Below, piece after piece: positions 59,958-64,000 of a DNA stretch of 64,000 bases (position 1 is the first letter of the stretch; every line of letters starts with the position of its first letter). Under the pieces are notes generated by a model. It did not search any database. It was given only the letters and a program-made list of their open reading frames with translations, and was not told the DNA's origin. The translations under genes were made by a program, and so were the position numbers. Location of the stretch: NCBI GenBank assembly GCA_954871525.1, contig OX940864.1, positions 29,320,001 through 29,384,000 on the forward strand, read 5' to 3'. This DNA is from Parietaria judaica. Its lineage: Eukaryota; Streptophyta; Magnoliopsida; Rosales; Urticaceae.

Positions 59958-60984
59958 CAGGTGCCGTTTGGTAGACAACTCGAACTGTTTTTGTTTTCTC
60001 TATTCATAATTTTATAGTTGTAGTGTAAAAAACTCTTGCAGATGTTTTTAAATAACTGTTTGGTACACATTTCTGTTTTTATTTTTTAGAAATAAAACAA
60101 TAGAATAACCGTTTGGAATACGATTCGATTTTTTCTTAAAAAATCAAATATTTAATACATTAATAAAATTTAAAAATATTATTACATTAATAATACAATA
60201 ACATAAATATTATATTACGGTGTAAATTAGATACAATCATGTTTAACATATCAAAGCTATATTATATAATCTAAATAATCAGTTTTAACATGCATCGAGA
60301 CTTTGAAGGTTCAATGGTGAAGTTTAAAGGTGCAAATTTGGTATCCGTTTTCCGGTTTTTTCTCTGTTCCGGTACCGGTATCGGATCGATTATAAAAAAA
60401 TCCAAGAAATTTAATTTAAACCCAAGAACTGGTACTTCTCGGTACCCATTTTTAGAATTGAGAACCGAAAACGATGCCCTAAACAAATATTCCCCGGTTT
60501 TTGTTACCGGTTCTGATTTTAAACTACATGTCATGTTTTTAGTTTTTAGTATGTCATTTTTAGTGTACTTTAAACTTTTATTGTCGTTTTTATACTATTT
60601 GTAGTTTTTAATTTTTGGTTTTCAAAAATACATGTGGTTTTTAAGTCAAGCACTTTTAAAACCGAAATCGGTAAAAAAAAAATCCCAATTTTTTGGAACA
60701 TAGACGAAAAAAGAAGAAGTTATTTCCCGGTTCCCGGTTCGGATTTTACTCTTAATGAAGTCGATAGAAATAAGGAGTGATGAAAGAAAAAATTGAGTGA
60801 AAAAAACAGAAAACAACAAAAATCTGTATTTGAAAATCCTTAAGAAAAACAGAATAAAACTTGAAATGTTTTGGAGTTCAATTTGATGAGTTACACACCA
60901 AACAGTCATTTATTTTTTCCAGTATAACTGTACAAGTTAAAAAACTAAAAAACTGTTTTCAAGTTATGTACCAAACACAGCCTC
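59958..60984. mobile_element. TIR element of the GCCGTTTGGT...ACCAAAC type
   Basis: The left end CAGGTGCCGTTTGGTAGACAACT and the reverse complement of the right end GAGGCTGTGTTTGGTACATAACT are similar inverted termini. A second inner pair (CTGTTTGGTACACA near 60056 and TGTGTACC-like TTACACACCAAACAG at 60891) also faces inward. The interior has CCGGTACCGGTATCGG-type words. No protein is recognised, and no convincing target duplication was found. hAT is the most likely superfamily, but this is uncertain. Confidence 0.5.
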
Positions 60985-61731
60985 AATCTTTTAAGTTTTA
61001 ACCCTACCCACTAATTAATTTAAACTTGGATACTAATTATGTCGCTAAGGGTTAGCCATGATAAAGGTTAACCAATTAGCCGAAGTAAGAACAATAAATT
61101 TATATCACATCACATGCATGGTTTTCGTAAGTAGCGTATAACAATATTACCACGAATATTTAATTTCGGAAGAAAATTTATAGAAATCTAATATGATTGT
61201 CAATAATATCTCTAAAGGTTTCTTATCTGCCTTGCGAGCAACTTTAGAATTGAACAATTCCGAAGATAACCACCAATATTAAGGCTGGCACGGCTCGGGC
61301 TGGATAGTTATGTCTATTAGTAAAGTCGACTTCACGAGCAGGGAGATCCGCTCGAAAGCCTCATCAACGATTACAACAACATTGTCCCGCTCATTATGTA
61401 TTCTAAGGGATTAACCGTAACCTAGTTGGAGGGTCCAATTTTAAAAGATAGCATTTTTTCATTGTAAAAGGATAATAAATAATTAAACTTTCAAACTTTT
61501 TAACTTTTTAACTCTTACAAGGTAAAAACAACAATACTACAACAAAATTTTATTTCGAAAAGTTTCTAATCTCGCTGTTTTTAAGAGCTTCTAAAATATC
61601 TAATAAAATTATATCGCAACTCCAAAATACCGAATTGACGAAGAAAAAGAAAGACTATGAAAGAGTTCCATTTCATCATTTATTTAATGGGCTATGATTA
61701 ATGTAGTTACGGGACGATAGGACCATTTAAA

Positions 61732-61767
<36 letters not shown>

Positions 61768-62233
61768 CACTTATATATTATCTGTCACGAGTGTATTATT
61801 CTTAATATTGTCATTTACAAATTAAATTACGATGTCTAAGTCGAAGATATGAGTAAATCGTATGTGACGACGTCAAAGAAAAGTTAATTCAATTTTTGCC
61901 ATATGTAGTGGAATGGAATGCAACTAGATATAAATAACTTCAATATACAAAATATACCATTTGTAATTAGTATTTGTTATGCGTGGTCTTCATATTATGC
62001 CGGCAATATATATATATATATTCTTAATTTTATTTTTGTGGTGATATAAATTAAAAAAGAATCAGAGTAAAAATGCTTAATATTAACTATTTTCATGGTT
62101 GAAATTTTCGATATTCACTATTTCATTAATTATTAATATGGAGTCTTTTGAGAGAAAAATTGAAAACTAACTAGTACAGTTTGAGACCAAAACAGATAAT
62201 ATCATATCGAGCACGAGCACGGTTGGTGAGCCC
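60985..62233. other. Non-coding AT-rich stretch
   Basis: A (TA)n microsatellite at 61734-61765. A GC-richer patch at 61283-61400 without an open frame may be an old LTR fragment. Nothing else is seen. Confidence 0.4.
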
Positions 62234-62669
62234 CAGGGGCGGATCTATGAAAGTCTGAGCAGGTGCGGCCGCCCCCGGCTTGATTCAAACCGTTATTTTT
62301 AACAAAAAAAAAATATAGTTTTATCAATATATATATAATGTATCATAATTGGATAAAATTGATATTCTAGTGTAAGTGGATATCTAATTTCAATATTAAC
62401 TCTCTTCTTTAGGAGATCAAAGTTCAATTCCCATTAACTTCATTTTTTATATTATATATTTATATAGTCTTTCTATATTAGTAGTAATCTCTTTGTATAA
62501 ATTCTTTTATTATATGTTATATAATAATCTTTGTACAATTGTATCACTAAATATTTTATCGATTCTTAAAAATTAACTATAAAAAATACTTTTAATATCA
62601 TATCATATTCTAAAAATTCTGGCTTAATTTGTTTCGCCCCTTCTTGTAAAAGTCATGGCTCCGCCCCCG
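62234..62669. mobile_element. hAT-type MITE, 436 bp
   Basis: The left end CAGGGGCGGATC and right end (reverse complement) CGGGGGCGGAGCC match the CAGGGGCGGA termini common in plant hAT elements. The flanks GTGAGCCC / ATGAGCAA share TGAGC, an eroded 8-bp duplication. The interior is AT-rich and non-coding. Confidence 0.6.
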
Positions 62670-64000
62670 ATGAGCAAAACCATCCTGTTATTATGACCAT
62701 ATTATATGAAATTTCAATAATGCCAAATGGTTTATAAACGACAGTTTATGAGAAACATGCCGGCATTTGAAGCATGAATGATGAGTCGACCCACATTTAT
62801 TTGCATTTTATTATCCAAAATTCCCTGAAAGGAGATCCACTTTTGTTATTTTTAATTTTTTTAGCATACTTTTGTGTATTGTAAAGTCTTATTTTCACAT
62901 GTTATTCAATCACTCGGTATTATGCACTCATGAGCTGTCTAATAGGGAATCTTATAATTCTCTTCCATTAAAAACATTATTTTGCACAATAGATAATTGT
63001 TATACAACCCCTATTTAGAAAACAAATTAATTTCAAGCACCGTATAAATCTTTAAAATCAATTACGTAATATTTAAAAAAACATTGTCTAAATAAAAAAA
63101 TAATTAATCAGAAAAAGACACTATTTTTCACAAACGATTAGTTTTTATACTGAAACGTGCAAATAAAAAAGATTATATGACAAAAGCAAATATAGTTTGT
63201 GAAATAGCTAGGTAGAATGCTTATGTCCAATTTAGATTATACTTTTGGGATGTAAATTATCATCACTTTTCATTTAGCATACAAACTTTAATGCATCATA
63301 ATTGTTGTCTAATTGATGAAATTAAAGATCTCATAGCCCTAGTTAGGGTTAGACATAGTATTTGCTCAAATATGGTGCTCTATATATAGTTATGTTACCT
63401 TAAGATACAAGTTACAACAATATATATCCTAGTTTATAGTTTCAATTAAAATTTAGCCAATAATCAACTTTTTTTTTTCTTCGAGGGAAATCAATGCTTA
63501 TTTTGAAATTTGAATTCCATATTGAGAATTCAAACTCTGCATTTGACTTTTTTGGTTTTTTTACACCATAACCAATTCTCTCAACTCAAATACACTAGCT
63601 TGTGTAGTGCTTTTAAGTAGAAATCCAATTATGTAAGAAAATTTGTTTCTAGTGCCAAATTATTGAAAAGGATTTGATGTGCAGAGTTACTGACTTGAGT
63701 ATAAGAGTGGCTTATTATTGTAGCAGCATGGCAGTGCTCTTGTCTCCTTCATCAAACATTTATTTTTTTTAGCAAAAAAATTATTTAAGCTATTTAGCTA
63801 CTTTATTACTAATAGTAATAGTCTAATAGAGTTTATGAAGTAATAACCCAACTTCTTAAGGTATAGAAGGCATTACCTATTAATCTCATTACATTATATT
63901 ACCGTGATGTAATGAAATGAGAATCGTTTAAAAGTAAATCTAAGAGTAACACAAAAGATTTATATCAAATATGGACGAGATTGACTAGTTTTTTTAGTGT
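62670..64000. other. AT-rich sequence to the window end, no gene seen
   Basis: No open frame with coding character on either strand. A TATATATAG run at 63381-63389 could be a promoter element for something beyond the window, but no support for that exists here. Confidence 0.35.

Overview
This is plant nuclear DNA, almost certainly from a eudicot. It is AT-rich, carries one intron-rich plastid transporter gene, and is otherwise packed with nested transposable elements: LTR retrotransposons of both superfamilies, a LINE, and hAT, Mutator-like and PIF/Harbinger DNA transposons. Nothing bacterial, organellar, rRNA, tRNA or CRISPR was found. All element boundaries and splice sites were read by eye.

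Only one ordinary host gene is visible. It is a 13-exon BASS1-type bile acid:sodium symporter family gene on the minus strand (3943 to 837). Every intron is GT-AG and all phases join into 410 codons. Its upstream side is bordered by a 1.4-kb hAT-like element (4491-5926, 8-bp target duplication) that contains the decayed C-terminus of a PIF/Harbinger transposase. From 6022 to about 11450 lies a copia-type LTR interrupted by a solo LTR (7875-9153, duplication CTTTT), followed by a 5'-truncated LINE on the minus strand. From 11450 to 15880 is sparse sequence with two Mutator-like inverted-repeat elements (13676-14221 and 14975-15442).

15882-24294 is a Ty3/gypsy element of the Tat type with duplication TATAT. 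It has lost most of its pol gene but keeps the extra RNase H, a 42-bp tandem repeat, and a long antisense, apparently spliced gene with a plant 'gypsy-type transposon' domain. 24300-29017 is mostly non-coding and holds a probable solo LTR and one small MITE.

29018-52220 is a second Tat-type gypsy element, with LTRs at 29018-30135 and 51084-52220 and near-matching flanks GTTTC/GTGTC. It has been opened by insertions: a minus-strand copia fragment (30136-44601), itself split by an 11.65-kb plus-strand copia (32344-43994, duplication ATGCA) that in turn carries a 1.5-kb Mutator-like palindrome (37669-39187), and a third copia LTR (45251-47540). The gypsy protease, reverse transcriptase, two RNase H domains and integrase can still be read, with many stops.

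52428-58584 is a young copia on the minus strand. It has identical 241-bp LTRs, duplication ATTAC, an intact gag, and a pol with a single stop codon. Its leader carries four tandem hairpins whose stems show compensatory base changes, the most interesting structured signal in the window. 58585-64000 contains remnants: an LTR-like stretch, half of a Mutator-like element, a TIR element and a hAT-type MITE, with no host gene seen.
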